Shown one piece after another: positions 24,723 to 34,375 of a stretch of DNA of 64,000 bases. This stretch comes from Anaerolineales bacterium UBA6055. Its GTDB lineage: Bacteria; Chloroflexota; Anaerolineae; Aggregatilineales; Phototrophicaceae. The stretch covers positions 109,700 to 173,699 of the forward strand of contig DIYL01000053.1 in NCBI GenBank assembly GCA_002428985.1, given 5' to 3'. The notes under the pieces are model-generated. The model saw only the letters and a program-made list of their open reading frames with translations. It was not told the origin of the DNA and ran no database searches. Numbering within the stretch: the stretch's first letter is position 1; each line of letters opens with the position of its first letter. The position numbers were made by a program, and so were the translations under genes.

Positions 24723-27221
24723 ATGGTTTCACTCTACTGGATTGAAGACGCATTGCTCGGCATTTTGCCCACCCTATGGATGACATTAGGATTAGGATTG
24801 CCGTGGGCATACACAATTTTATCAACTACACAGTGGCAGTCACGCGTCACAATTGGCGCAGTTGCATTAGCAATTGGTCCAGCGTGGATGACTACGTGGA
24901 TGCTAGCTTTGGGTGTCATCGGGGCGCAACTGAACCAACCCTTATTTACACCGATCCCTATTATATCTGGCAATATTGTCATTGCAGGCATTGGGGTCGG
25001 CTTAGCATGGCGCAAACGTAAATATGCCGTTCATAAACCATTGGACAATTTACCGCTAGCCTTCGACGAAAAACTCATCATTAGTATGATTGTGATTGCC
25101 GTCATAATCCGTTGGGTTCATACAGCCTTCTGGTCATTTACAGCATATGATGCCCTATGGGTTTATGGGTTTCAGGGGCGTTTATTCTTTTTAGAAGGTT
25201 TTATCCCGAATAGCATCGACTATTACCCTCAATTTCTACAACTACAATACACCTATGTACAAGTTCTCATCGGCGAAATTAATGACCACGCGGCACGTAT
25301 GGTTATTCCGATGATGCACATCGGCAGTATTCTTGCAGCTTATTTGCTCGGAAAACGGTTGTTCAATCGTCGTACAGGGTTATTCGTCACAGCACTCTGG
25401 AGTCTACATCCGTATGTTGGGCAGTGGTCTGTTATTGGTGATTTAGAAATTCCAGTGACATTCAGCTTCACGATGGCAGCAGCATTTTTCCTTAGTGCGT
25501 GGATGGAAAAAGATGACGTGCAATTACGCCGCAATTCTGCATTAATTGCTGGACTCATGCTAGGTATCGCGATGTATACCAAGCCGACAGCAGGCGGGTT
25601 TATCTGGGGCGTCGTTTTGATGGTTGCTGTTGAAATTATTCGCACACGCTTCAACATACAACAATGGCTACCGCGCTTTATGGTCGCCTTCTGGACAGGG
25701 TTGGCATCTATCCCATTGGGTGCAATCTGGTATCTCCGGAATATTGCTCTTGGACATGATGCAATCACATTCCCTCCAGATTTGTGGCTGACATTAGCGC
25801 GACGTAGCGGTGATCATTTTAATTGGATTGTTCTGGCGGTTATCGTCAGTTTCCTAGCCTATGGGGTTCTTCGTAAAATGCCAATTCAACGCTTTACGAT
25901 TGGCATTGTCGGTATTGTCTTATTGCTGATGGGCGTTTTACCGTCAAATCCATTCATTTCACCCGATAGATTTGACCCTCCAATGAGCTATATCACATTG
26001 GTCGAAGCAATCTGGATAATACTGGGTTTAGGCATTATTGGTTTTAGCTTATTGCCATACTTACATAAGAAAATCGTCCATCGCCCGTCTCATAGTATGG
26101 GAGTTGTCGGATGGTCGCTCTTATTAGCACTGCCCTATTTCATGACATGGTTCTACTCGTATAGTTATCACTATAGGCTCGGGTTTGCAATTGTTCCACT
26201 GATGATTTTGCCGACTGCTATCATCTTGGGCAAGTGGTTTACTCTAGAACGGATGAAAAACTGGGCAACGAGCTTACGCATCAGCTATGCCGTATTACTG
26301 ATTGCTTTAGGGTTACCCGGTATACTCGCAGTCACAGTCGATATTACTTGGTCGCGCATCTGGCTGGCTGATGAGACACTCGATACAGACAACCGCAAAT
26401 ACCAAGTGTTCAACCCATCTCTGATGGAGATGTATTTCGAAATCGCTGAATACATCGAGTCAACAGGAAATGACCCAGTAATTGTCGCACCCGGTGAACA
26501 ACGTTTACATTTTTTCTTTCCACAAACCCAAATTATTGATCAACCTGTTACAACACTCGATGAGTTCGATGCACTCAGTCCAACACATTATCTGTATGGG
26601 ACACAGGCACGGTGGTCATATGAACGAACAGGCATTGTTCCGACTGAGACACAAATGATTTCAGCTTTGGGTCGTGAGGATATTTTTGATCTCGTTAAAT
26701 CTCATGATGATGCAACCTTTGCCTATGAGATGTATGAATATCAAGGGGATCGGTTCGATTTTTCGAGAGATTATGCGTTCGACCTGCGTGGTCAGGATAT
26801 TTTCTTCGGAGATAGCATCCGGTTACATGCTGCTGATATTGTCACCGATGAACGCCTATTTAAAGGAACAGACATCTACATTGCATCTTTATGGGAATCC
26901 CTAAAACCACTAACGCAAGATTATGTGGTTGTCGTTGAGTTTGCCCATAAAAAGTGGTGGAAGCCAGATTATCATTGGGTACAACCTTTTGCACCTCATG
27001 ATCACGGCAATTACGCATCAACATTATGGGATGTACGTGAGTTAGTTCAAGATGATCGCATTGTGATTCTGCCAGATAGTGATTTACTCGCGTCGGGTGA
27101 ACGCTACACATTTAATTTGTATTTGCTGGACACAGCCAATAATCGCTTCCTTCCCGTTACGATTGACGGCGAATATGTTGGGAACTACTATAAGATACAA
27201 GCTGAGTTCCCATACAAATAG
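24723..27221 (+). CDS. large GT-C family membrane glycosyltransferase
   Basis: 832 residues. Residues 1-530 hold about twelve to thirteen membrane segments; the GT39-like portion includes FTAYDALWVYGFQGRLFF, YYPQFLQLQYTYVQ and LGKRLFNRRTGLF. The last 300 residues are a soluble extracytoplasmic domain, ending in a beta-sandwich-like region (FGDSIRLHAADIVTD, YVVVVEFAHK, YTFNLYLLD). Such a tail may bind the acceptor glycan. Spaced 4 bp from the preceding GT-C gene, so the two likely work on one surface glycan. Convergent with the CHAD gene. Confidence 0.78.
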   Translation: MVSLYWIEDALLGILPTLWMTLGLGLPWAYTILSTTQWQSRVTIGAVALAIGPAWMTTWMLALGVIGAQLNQPLFTPIPIISGNIVIAGIGVGLAWRKRKYAVHKPLDNLPLAFDEKLIISMIVIAVIIRWVHTAFWSFTAYDALWVYGFQGRLFFLEGFIPNSIDYYPQFLQLQYTYVQVLIGEINDHAARMVIPMMHIGSILAAYLLGKRLFNRRTGLFVTALWSLHPYVGQWSVIGDLEIPVTFSFTMAAAFFLSAWMEKDDVQLRRNSALIAGLMLGIAMYTKPTAGGFIWGVVLMVAVEIIRTRFNIQQWLPRFMVAFWTGLASIPLGAIWYLRNIALGHDAITFPPDLWLTLARRSGDHFNWIVLAVIVSFLAYGVLRKMPIQRFTIGIVGIVLLLMGVLPSNPFISPDRFDPPMSYITLVEAIWIILGLGIIGFSLLPYLHKKIVHRPSHSMGVVGWSLLLALPYFMTWFYSYSYHYRLGFAIVPLMILPTAIILGKWFTLERMKNWATSLRISYAVLLIALGLPGILAVTVDITWSRIWLADETLDTDNRKYQVFNPSLMEMYFEIAEYIESTGNDPVIVAPGEQRLHFFFPQTQIIDQPVTTLDEFDALSPTHYLYGTQARWSYERTGIVPTETQMISALGREDIFDLVKSHDDATFAYEMYEYQGDRFDFSRDYAFDLRGQDIFFGDSIRLHAADIVTDERLFKGTDIYIASLWESLKPLTQDYVVVVEFAHKKWWKPDYHWVQPFAPHDHGNYASTLWDVRELVQDDRIVILPDSDLLASGERYTFNLYLLDTANNRFLPVTIDGEYVGNYYKIQAEFPYK

Positions 27222-27229
27222 AGCACCAT

Positions 27230-28177
27230 TTAACGCAAAATCAACAGCGAGTCCGCAAAATAACGTTGCACAGTCCGTTGATTAAATGATTGCCATTGCT
27301 CAGAAAACTTTATTCGCAGGTCGCCTAATTCCTCTTGACGAACGTCTATATAAGTTTGCATGAGTGTTTTTTGTTCAGGTGATAATCGTTTGATTGTCTG
27401 TATGTACTCTGTAAAAACAGAAATATCATTAAACCGCCCGAGCACATCCTGCAATGATTTTACTTCTTTGATAAATTTACCTGCGGATGTACCTAATATC
27501 GGTTTAAAGAATTCAACAGCATATCGTAACTGTTTGCATTCTACGCGTAAAGCGTGCAGTGTTTCATCTGCTGCGTTCATCAATACAGTATCATATGCAC
27601 GAACCGTCGCCAGACGTTCATGCAACAAAATAGGCAACACATGACGGACTTGATGTGGTGTTTCATATTGTTCGATTGTTATTGCACCTTTGCCAGTATT
27701 CTGCGTAAACTTACCAAATTTGCTGACAAATCCTTCATAAAACGTAGAATCAAATAATGTATTTAATACAATACGATGCTTCTTGCGTCGTTTATTCAAT
27801 TTCTTGATGACACTCTGTAAAACGAGCTTATCAGCTTTAGATAATGTGTTGCCAAAAGCTTCCAAATCTTCGATGAGAACATCCAAGTCTCGGATTGAAC
27901 CAAGAGTGCGTGCGATCTGACGTAATGAGCGATTATATTTTTTGACTGTTTTTGGGGTATAAACATGACCCACAAGCTTGAACAAACTACGCATGCGTCG
28001 GGTTGCAACACGCATTTGATGTACTGACTCGATATCCTCACCAGTACGGCTACCCGCCTCATGGAACAACATTTTTTCGAGTTGTACAGCAAATATCTTT
28101 CGTCCAGCTTCTGCCAGTGCATCGGTAACAAGCATATTATTGTGATGTATTGTTTCGTTTTGGTCTGCCAGCACCAT
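27230..28177 (-). CDS. CHAD-domain protein
   Basis: About 315 residues from the ATG at 28177, chosen because AAAGG lies 7 bp before it; an in-frame ATG further upstream (28303) would overlap the neighbouring gene. Signature helices: VHQMRVATRRMRSLFKL, LGSIRDLDVLIEDL, LHALRVECKQLRYAVEFF and LGRFNDISVF, the conserved His/Arg/Lys-rich repeats of CHAD. CHAD domains bind inorganic polyphosphate. A CYTH protein is encoded separately at 17359. Convergent with the GT-C genes; 85 bp from the membrane-protein gene on the same strand. Confidence 0.88.
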   Translation of the reverse strand: MVLADQNETIHHNNMLVTDALAEAGRKIFAVQLEKMLFHEAGSRTGEDIESVHQMRVATRRMRSLFKLVGHVYTPKTVKKYNRSLRQIARTLGSIRDLDVLIEDLEAFGNTLSKADKLVLQSVIKKLNKRRKKHRIVLNTLFDSTFYEGFVSKFGKFTQNTGKGAITIEQYETPHQVRHVLPILLHERLATVRAYDTVLMNAADETLHALRVECKQLRYAVEFFKPILGTSAGKFIKEVKSLQDVLGRFNDISVFTEYIQTIKRLSPEQKTLMQTYIDVRQEELGDLRIKFSEQWQSFNQRTVQRYFADSLLILR

Positions 28178-28262
28178 AGTTATACCTTTGTACATACCAT
28201 CTGTATTAATTACAGAGATTATAACTATACGATACCAATTTGTTAAGGTAAGGTTAAGTAGA

Positions 28263-30134
28263 TTAAAATTGTGTTTGCTGTAAGATGATTTGAAAAAACT
28301 CAATTACGCCAATGTTTGGATTATTTGCAATCTCACGCAGACCATTATTCACCACCGCCCATTCATAAATTTTGAACGCTAGTAACAATGGAATCCCTAG
28401 ACTGATTATGCGTGTAGGTAATCGCGCAATCGTCACCGAAACCGGTGTTTCCGATACTTCGTCAAGCTCTTGTCGCTCACGGATAAGGCGCAATAAATCC
28501 ATGTTTTGGCTATCACGGTTGCTATTGAGTTCGACAAACTTATATAGTGTATCAATCTTATCATCTTCACTTTTGATACGCATCCAACGTTTTTCGATGC
28601 GGTTAATCTCTGTATCAAGTGTTTTGATACGCTGTTGCACGCGTAACTCTTCATATTGTAGATATTCGGCATGTTGGATACGCCAGAGTTTTTGCCCGCG
28701 CCCATAAGGAAAGCGAATCAGTATAAAATAATGCCCATATAACAACACCAATGGGATCAAAACATCAAATGCCAAAATTCGCCCTAAGTCTTGCGGTAGT
28801 TGAGGCAAGCGTCCCTCAGATAACACCTGACTAAATGGGATTGAACATAGGTAGAGCGTGATGATAAACATAATGATTAGACCAATTGGCAATTGATCGA
28901 CTAACGTATCGCGATCTTTTGCCGACAAGTCAGACTTAGCAAAAACATACGCATAAATCGCTAAAATACCAACAGCAAAGATATAAAATGGCAATGCAAA
29001 AATAAGCGCTAAGGCTTGTTCACTCGTGTCAATCAACGCATTTTGTTGAGTAATTTGGGTGCGCAATGCTTCTAATACACCAATTTGACCGGTATCTGTG
29101 AGTAGCACTTGTATTGGAATCCAAGTTGTGAGGATGCCAATCAACAACAGCATATCCATATCAGAGATTTTTGAGAGAACATTACTGATGCGTGTTGGTA
29201 ATTGCTCAAGCAATGATTGTGGAAAAAAACGCTGACTAAGCCCCCGTTGGCTTGTATAAACCAGTACAACAATCGCCAAAATCAGCAACCATACCACCGG
29301 AGAAACCGCTAAAATGGTTTGATCAAGATTTGCCCGGCCAAGTAAATCAGCCGTACGAGGATCACTTAAGCGTGTGAAATGTCTTACAATAACAACAGTA
29401 GCAATAATTAAAGCTAATGGCGCAAAAAAACGAGCCAGACGCAACCAACTACGCTTGCGTGATAAAACGAGATTCCAATAGCGCGTCCACATTAATTGAA
29501 TAACAAAATAATAGCCAAGCAGTGCCCCCAAAACACCGACAGTATATGTTGGTTCAATCTGGAGTGTAAAGACAGTGGGTTGTGTCCATCGTGCCAACAA
29601 GCCACCCAAGAACACCGCGAGTAGCGCTCCGGCAATCAGTTCGTTCAAAGCTATCGACACACGCTCCCAAAACGGTGTCTTTGTGAACAATATTTTGTAA
29701 CCTGTCTGTGTGATACCAAACAGCGCAAATATCGCCCGATAGGTCACCATCAAGAAAAACACAAACAGGATGTAAAAATCCGTGCTATCCTTGCCAACTT
29801 GAGGCAGTGTTTGCACCTGTCGCAGTAACTCAATCCACCCCTGACTGTATATCCAGAACACCGCGAGATAGAATGCGTGTCCGGTCGTCATATCATGTTG
29901 TAGAATACGCTCCTGTAAGGTTTTTGATACGGTAAAAGCTAGTAGCAAGCCAACCACAATCAGCGACATTGTAAACCGTACGACATCCCCCGCCAGAAAT
30001 AATAATCCGCTACTTCCAATACCAATGCCCAACAATACAGGGATTAAATAGCGTTCGAGTCGGCTTTCGTCGGAAAGTTTGACCCGCGCCAAAAACATAT
30101 GGGTGAAGTTTTGCTCTTGTGGTTGCTCACTCAT
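28263..30134 (-). CDS. 13-TM integral membrane protein with C-terminal coiled coil, unknown
   Basis: About 623 residues from the ATG at 30134 (MSEQPQ); an in-frame ATG at 30167 is possible, and neither has an ideal ribosome site (GAGG is 11 bp before 30134). Twelve membrane segments fill residues 20-470, followed by a charged coiled coil (about 480-560, many K/R/E around NRIEKRWMRIKSE) and a last membrane segment near the C-terminus. No transporter or enzyme motif recognised. It lies between a Crp regulator and the CHAD gene on the same strand. Confidence 0.65.
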   Translation of the reverse strand: MSEQPQEQNFTHMFLARVKLSDESRLERYLIPVLLGIGIGSSGLLFLAGDVVRFTMSLIVVGLLLAFTVSKTLQERILQHDMTTGHAFYLAVFWIYSQGWIELLRQVQTLPQVGKDSTDFYILFVFFLMVTYRAIFALFGITQTGYKILFTKTPFWERVSIALNELIAGALLAVFLGGLLARWTQPTVFTLQIEPTYTVGVLGALLGYYFVIQLMWTRYWNLVLSRKRSWLRLARFFAPLALIIATVVIVRHFTRLSDPRTADLLGRANLDQTILAVSPVVWLLILAIVVLVYTSQRGLSQRFFPQSLLEQLPTRISNVLSKISDMDMLLLIGILTTWIPIQVLLTDTGQIGVLEALRTQITQQNALIDTSEQALALIFALPFYIFAVGILAIYAYVFAKSDLSAKDRDTLVDQLPIGLIIMFIITLYLCSIPFSQVLSEGRLPQLPQDLGRILAFDVLIPLVLLYGHYFILIRFPYGRGQKLWRIQHAEYLQYEELRVQQRIKTLDTEINRIEKRWMRIKSEDDKIDTLYKFVELNSNRDSQNMDLLRLIRERQELDEVSETPVSVTIARLPTRIISLGIPLLLAFKIYEWAVVNNGLREIANNPNIGVIEFFQIILQQTQF

Positions 30135-30259
30135 GAACAGACAGTCCTCATCGTTAGCATAGTCCATTCAAATAGTAATCTGAATTACGCAAATGTCCAA
30201 GTATCTTCACGATGTAGTCGATCGGCAACACAACCATCAAACAACAACAATGCTATCGA

Positions 30260-30931
30260 TTAACCTGCAATATCACGTATCATGTCGCTATCCAGAATGC
30301 TGACATATCGACCATCATATGAGATATAACCCGCGTTATGCCATTCGTTAAGCACACGTTGAACAGTATCAGCATCTGTTGCAATTGCCCGTGCGACACG
30401 GCTCGCCCGAATCCGTGCAGTAATGTCATCAGAACCGCCATCAGACAATAACCACAACACGCTCGCAATCCGTGCGCCTACATTACTAATTGCATATTCA
30501 CGGACTTTCAGGTTTAGTTGATATAGTCGCTTAGCAAGATATTCAATTGTTTTAGCTGCTACACCCTCGACCTTATTACACGTATCAAAAAACACATCAC
30601 GCTCAATCATAAATAGTGTACAGTCGGCAACTGCCACAACAGCACCTGTACGCGGATACCCGACCACTGCCGATAATTCACCAATAATATAATATGGCTG
30701 TTCCGTAACTAAAATCACTTGCTCGCCATCAGGATATTGGCGAATAATGTGAACTTGTCCGTCTTCCAACAAATATAGTTTATCGCCTGCATCATCTTGT
30801 TCAAAAAGCGTTTCGCCAGCCGATAATTCAAGATATTGGCAATGTTTCGCCATCTCCATGAGTGCCTCGTCAGGCAAATCTTTAAAAATTGCGTAGTTGC
30901 GTAAGCGTAGGAAATCAATTGAGGGTGACAT
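30260..30931 (-). CDS. Crp/Fnr-family transcriptional regulator
   Basis: About 223 residues from the ATG at 30931, which has GGAG 7 bp upstream; an ATG at 30961 lacks a ribosome site. N-terminal cyclic-nucleotide-binding fold (SAGETLFEQDDAGDKLYLLEDGQVHI, then IGELSAVVGYPRTGAVVAVADC). It retains GELS and the PRTG part of the phosphate-binding cassette. C-terminal winged helix (ARIRASRVARAIATDADTVQRVLNEWHNAGYI). No Cys cluster for an Fe-S site, so not Fnr-like. Divergent from the acyl-CoA mutase gene at 31120 across 188 bp, which makes that gene a candidate target. Confidence 0.9.
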   Translation of the reverse strand: MSPSIDFLRLRNYAIFKDLPDEALMEMAKHCQYLELSAGETLFEQDDAGDKLYLLEDGQVHIIRQYPDGEQVILVTEQPYYIIGELSAVVGYPRTGAVVAVADCTLFMIERDVFFDTCNKVEGVAAKTIEYLAKRLYQLNLKVREYAISNVGARIASVLWLLSDGGSDDITARIRASRVARAIATDADTVQRVLNEWHNAGYISYDGRYVSILDSDMIRDIAG

Positions 30932-31082
30932 AATATTTCTCCAAATAAACTTAGCAAACAAAATCTAAAATAAGTATGTTTAGATCAATCTTAATCTGTA
31001 AGGACAATACTTGTCAAAGTGTGTGATGCTTAATAGCTGATGATGAATCGTATTTTTGCATTATTAAATCTCATTTTCACGC

Positions 31083-31088
31083 TATACT
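31083..31088 (+). promoter_or_regulatory. putative -10 of the acyl-CoA mutase gene
   Basis: TATACT, with TTATTA 16 bp upstream as a weak -35. GGAG at 31108-31111 is the ribosome site for the ATG at 31120. Confidence 0.45.
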
Positions 31089-31119
31089 GTGTCAAAGTAG
31101 ATTTTTTGGAGACTTTTTT

Positions 31120-32802
31120 ATGTTAGACGATAAAGCGATACAAGCCCTCAACGATTATCAATCCCAATGGGAAACTGAAACACTAAATCCGATTCTCAAT
31201 AAACGTCCAGAGCGTAAAGCTGATTTCACATCACTATCAGGTAAATCGGTTAAACGCCTCTACACCCCGCTTGACACCGCAGAGATGGACTATGAACATG
31301 ATCTCGGTAACCCCGGTGCGTTTCCATATACACGCGGTATTCATGCCACTGGGTATCGTGGGAAGCCATGGACAATGCGTATTTTTGCTGGATTCGGCAC
31401 AGCTGAAGAGACCAATGCACGTTATAAATATCTGATTGAACAAGGCAATATGGGCTTATCAGTCGCTTTCGATCTACCAACGTTAATGGGATACGATACC
31501 GATGCACCCGAAGCGTTAGGAGAATTCGGCAAATGTGGTGTAGCAATAAGCTCTCTAAAAGATATGGAAATTCTGTTTGATGGAATCCCACTTGATAAAA
31601 TCTCGACCAGTATGACCATCAATAGTCCAGCCCCCATTATCTGGGCATATTATATTGCTACTGCACAGAAACAAGGTGTTCCGAGGGAAAATCTACGCGG
31701 GACACTCCAGAATGACATTCTCAAAGAATATATCGCCCAGAAAGAGTATATCTTTCCACCGGAGCCGTCAATGCGTCTCGTCACCGATACAATTGAATTC
31801 GCTACCGAACATATGCCACAGTGGAACAGCATTAGCGTTAGTGGGTATCACATTCGGGAAGCAGGCAGTACCGCTGGGCAAGAACTTGCATTTACACTCC
31901 TTGATGGCATGGAATATGTTCGCTGGGGGATTGAACGTGGACTCGATGTTGATGACTTCGCGCCACGCATTAGCTTTTTCTTTAATGCGCATAACGACTT
32001 TTTTGAGGAAATTGCAAAATATCGTGCTGCTCGTCGCATCTGGGCGAAACGAATGCGCGAGACATTCGGTGCAAAAAATCCGCGAAGTTGGTTGATGCGC
32101 TTCCATACCCAAACGGCTGGCGTCAGCTTAACAGCTCAACAACCCGAAATTAATTTGATCCGAGTCGCAATCCAAGCCCTTGCAGGTGTGCTTGGTGGTA
32201 CACAATCCCTACACACCAATAGTATGGACGAAGCCCTCGCTCTTCCATCTGAACAAGCTGTTACACTAGCGATGCGAACCCAGCAAATTCTCTTAGAAGA
32301 ATCAGGTGTTGCCAATACCGTCGATCCGCTAGGCGGGAGCTATTATCTAGAGACATTGACAAACGAAATCGAAGCCGAAGCTTATGCCTACTTCCAACGT
32401 GTTGATGATTTAGGCGGGGTATTACCAGCGATAGATGCAGGCTTCTTTCAACAAGAAATCTCAGATGCAAGCTATCGACATATGCGTGAGGTTGATAGCG
32501 ATGAACGGGTAATTGTCGGTGTCAACAAATATGCCGACCCCGATGAAGCCGTTCAGATTCCAATTTTACAGATGGATCCACAAGGATATGATCGGCAACT
32601 TACCCGACTCGAAAGCTTGCGCCTCGAACGCGACAATGAAAAAACATCACAAAGCTTGTCAGCACTTAAACAAGCCTGCGAAAATGATGACAATGTCATG
32701 CCATATTTAATTGACTGCGCCACTGCCTACGCAACACTCGGTGAAACAGTTGATGTCATGCGCGAAGTATTTGGCATTTATGAAGAGCCTTTGTTTATTT
32801 AG
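31120..32802 (+). CDS. B12-dependent acyl-CoA mutase large subunit (methylmalonyl-CoA mutase family; isobutyryl-CoA mutase-like pocket)
   Basis: 560 residues, the catalytic TIM-barrel domain without the cobalamin domain, which is separate at 62859. Family motifs: GHATGYRGKPWT-type start, AFDLPTLMGYD, GTLQNDILKEYIAQKE, PPEPSMR and the catalytic His244 in SGYHIREAG. Numbering matches Propionibacterium MutB exactly. The residues that select the substrate are Phe89 and Gln207, as in isobutyryl-CoA mutase, instead of Tyr89 and Arg207 of methylmalonyl-CoA mutase. A116 argues against 2-hydroxyisobutyryl-CoA mutase. Size and split form match IcmA (about 566) with IcmB (about 136). Most annotation pipelines would call it methylmalonyl-CoA mutase. 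Divergent from a Crp regulator. Confidence 0.93.
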   Translation: MLDDKAIQALNDYQSQWETETLNPILNKRPERKADFTSLSGKSVKRLYTPLDTAEMDYEHDLGNPGAFPYTRGIHATGYRGKPWTMRIFAGFGTAEETNARYKYLIEQGNMGLSVAFDLPTLMGYDTDAPEALGEFGKCGVAISSLKDMEILFDGIPLDKISTSMTINSPAPIIWAYYIATAQKQGVPRENLRGTLQNDILKEYIAQKEYIFPPEPSMRLVTDTIEFATEHMPQWNSISVSGYHIREAGSTAGQELAFTLLDGMEYVRWGIERGLDVDDFAPRISFFFNAHNDFFEEIAKYRAARRIWAKRMRETFGAKNPRSWLMRFHTQTAGVSLTAQQPEINLIRVAIQALAGVLGGTQSLHTNSMDEALALPSEQAVTLAMRTQQILLEESGVANTVDPLGGSYYLETLTNEIEAEAYAYFQRVDDLGGVLPAIDAGFFQQEISDASYRHMREVDSDERVIVGVNKYADPDEAVQIPILQMDPQGYDRQLTRLESLRLERDNEKTSQSLSALKQACENDDNVMPYLIDCATAYATLGETVDVMREVFGIYEEPLFI

Positions 32803-32826
32803 TACTGAGGGCTGAGTTAGGCAGGT

Positions 32827-32856
32827 TTGATTTTACCCGCCTAATCGTAAAATCAA
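32827..32856. terminator. bidirectional terminator-like hairpin between convergent genes
   Basis: TTGATTTTAC (32827-32836) and GTAAAATCAA (32847-32856) form a perfect 10-bp stem. It overlaps the stop codon of the minus-strand gene ending at 32853. An alternative stem pairs TTAGGC and GCCTAA in the same region. Confidence 0.5.
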
Positions 32857-33569
32857 CTTTCTATGACTGGAATAATGTCGTGCCAATTGTCTGGCAAATC
32901 GAGTAAGAAACCTGCGACCCAACCTGTAAATTGTTGCCGTTCCCAATAATTTCGATAGCCACACGTCGCAACCATCGCATTATATGTAACCTTGAACCAT
33001 ATGTTATCTGCTGACCGTCCGATTATGTAGACTTCATCACTTGTTAACAACTCAATACGTTCAGCTCCAATATCAGGAAGTTTACGCACATTAATTCGAT
33101 AAGCATTTGTTTGCGCAACAACATGTGATTGTGTAGGTGCCTCTCCAAGCTCATCTTGTATCGGTACTTCTCCAAATTCATCGTGTAGCCGAGAAGCTTT
33201 CGCACACAAACGATATTCAGCATTTATTGGTTGTGCTTGAGGAACGGTCAATAGATCACCAACAAAATCATTGTTACATACTCTCACCCATCCTTCGACA
33301 CCATCCACTTCAACTTGAAACCACATATTATTATTATGATAATATCCTCTACCACAAAGACTGTCATCATCAAAATTACGTCCTATAACAGGCAATCTGA
33401 CATTTGACACAACAGCGCGTACAATCGGTTTCGGCTGATAATACCCAGTTAGCGGAGCAGATCGTACATTGGTTGGCTCTTCAATCACCACATAATTTTC
33501 TGTTTCTTGCGCTAGAATGCTTGTATCTAGTAACAGCATAAAGCCTAGCAAAATCATCACTTTTTTCAT
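32853..33569 (-). CDS. secreted protein with two bacterial SH3-like domains
   Basis: 238 residues. Signal peptide (MILLGFMLLLDTSILAQ). First SH3-like domain at about 25-100 (TNVRSAPLTG, then MWFQVEVDGVEGWVRVCN); second at about 145-225 (YRINVRKLPDIGAERIELL, IWFKVTYNAMVATCG, QFTGWVAGFLLDLPDNW). Four or five Cys suggest disulfides. It resembles the protein at 34423 throughout (end motif GWVA..L..LP..W). SH3_3 domains usually bind cell-wall or peptide ligands; the target here is unknown. Confidence 0.82.
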   Translation of the reverse strand: MKKVMILLGFMLLLDTSILAQETENYVVIEEPTNVRSAPLTGYYQPKPIVRAVVSNVRLPVIGRNFDDDSLCGRGYYHNNNMWFQVEVDGVEGWVRVCNNDFVGDLLTVPQAQPINAEYRLCAKASRLHDEFGEVPIQDELGEAPTQSHVVAQTNAYRINVRKLPDIGAERIELLTSDEVYIIGRSADNIWFKVTYNAMVATCGYRNYWERQQFTGWVAGFLLDLPDNWHDIIPVIES

Positions 33570-33588
33570 CAGTTTTCCCTTTCAAAAC

Positions 33589-33659
33589 AAAAGAGGACTT
33601 GGAAGCCCCCTGTAGTTGTATTTGTGTTCCATAATTCTAGCTATCGGCTTCTGCACATG
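33589..33659 (-). pseudogene. remnant 3' end plus terminator of a lost SH3-protein gene (copy A)
   Basis: About 70 bp closely matching 34376-34445. On the minus strand it preserves a would-be end AEADS-stop (compare AEAES-stop of the intact gene), the spacer, and the terminator stem GGGGGC/GTCCTC followed by TTTT. It now lies just after the gene ending at 33685 and may serve as its terminator. Confidence 0.6.
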
Positions 33660-33684
33660 AAGAACCGCTGTTTATTTGATGTCT

Positions 33685-34266
33685 CTAAAAGCCATCTTGC
33701 ATTTCACCATCAAAGATACTGTTGTTAAAACATGCACCAAGGGGGATTAGACCATCAGCATTTTGCAACATAATCATTTGAAGTGATGCATCATCTGGTG
33801 TGATGATATAGTAGATTGTCTCGAAACCAGCTTCATCGTTTTCGCCAAGATACACGCCAGATGCAATCTGTTTAAAAACAAGATATTCTGTGAAAGGATT
33901 TATGCCCGATACCAAAATATAATCGTCGCCCAGAATAACAGGTGATTCGATTCTTAAATCCATCTGAAACGGCTCTGCATCAAAAGAGTCTTCTGATGGA
34001 TTTGTGCAATCTTGTACCAAGTCACGTTGAACAACTGTCCAATAACGATGTATATCTACATCTTGACCAACAAATCGTTCTCGATCACCAAAGAAGTCAT
34101 CTAGCTGATCATCTGATAGTAATGTCAGAATACAACCGACTTGCTCGACACACACGGTTCGAGTAAATTGATAATCCTCATTTTCTGATACTGTCGAATC
34201 TTGTGCATGTATCGGTACGACTAAGATCAGCAGTGCAATCAAAATGCAATATTTGATGGGGTTCAT
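33685..34266 (-). CDS. secreted hypothetical protein
   Basis: About 193 residues from the ATG at 34266, which has GAGG upstream; the in-frame ATG at 34305 has none. Signal peptide (CILIALLILVVPIHAQ). The mature part is acidic with four Cys (VCVEQVGC, DCTN, ACFNN) and no recognised domain. It sits between two SH3-protein genes on the same strand and is followed by the duplicated terminator remnant, so it may have replaced or interrupted an SH3 paralog. Confidence 0.65.
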   Translation of the reverse strand: MNPIKYCILIALLILVVPIHAQDSTVSENEDYQFTRTVCVEQVGCILTLLSDDQLDDFFGDRERFVGQDVDIHRYWTVVQRDLVQDCTNPSEDSFDAEPFQMDLRIESPVILGDDYILVSGINPFTEYLVFKQIASGVYLGENDEAGFETIYYIITPDDASLQMIMLQNADGLIPLGACFNNSIFDGEMQDGF

Positions 34267-34375
34267 TTTTAGACCTCGGTTAATAACAAGATATAACCAT
34301 ATCATGAACTCAGACTAGTTTTTACGCAATTAAAATATAGACGATCATTTGAATACAACTCCATTTATGGCAAAG

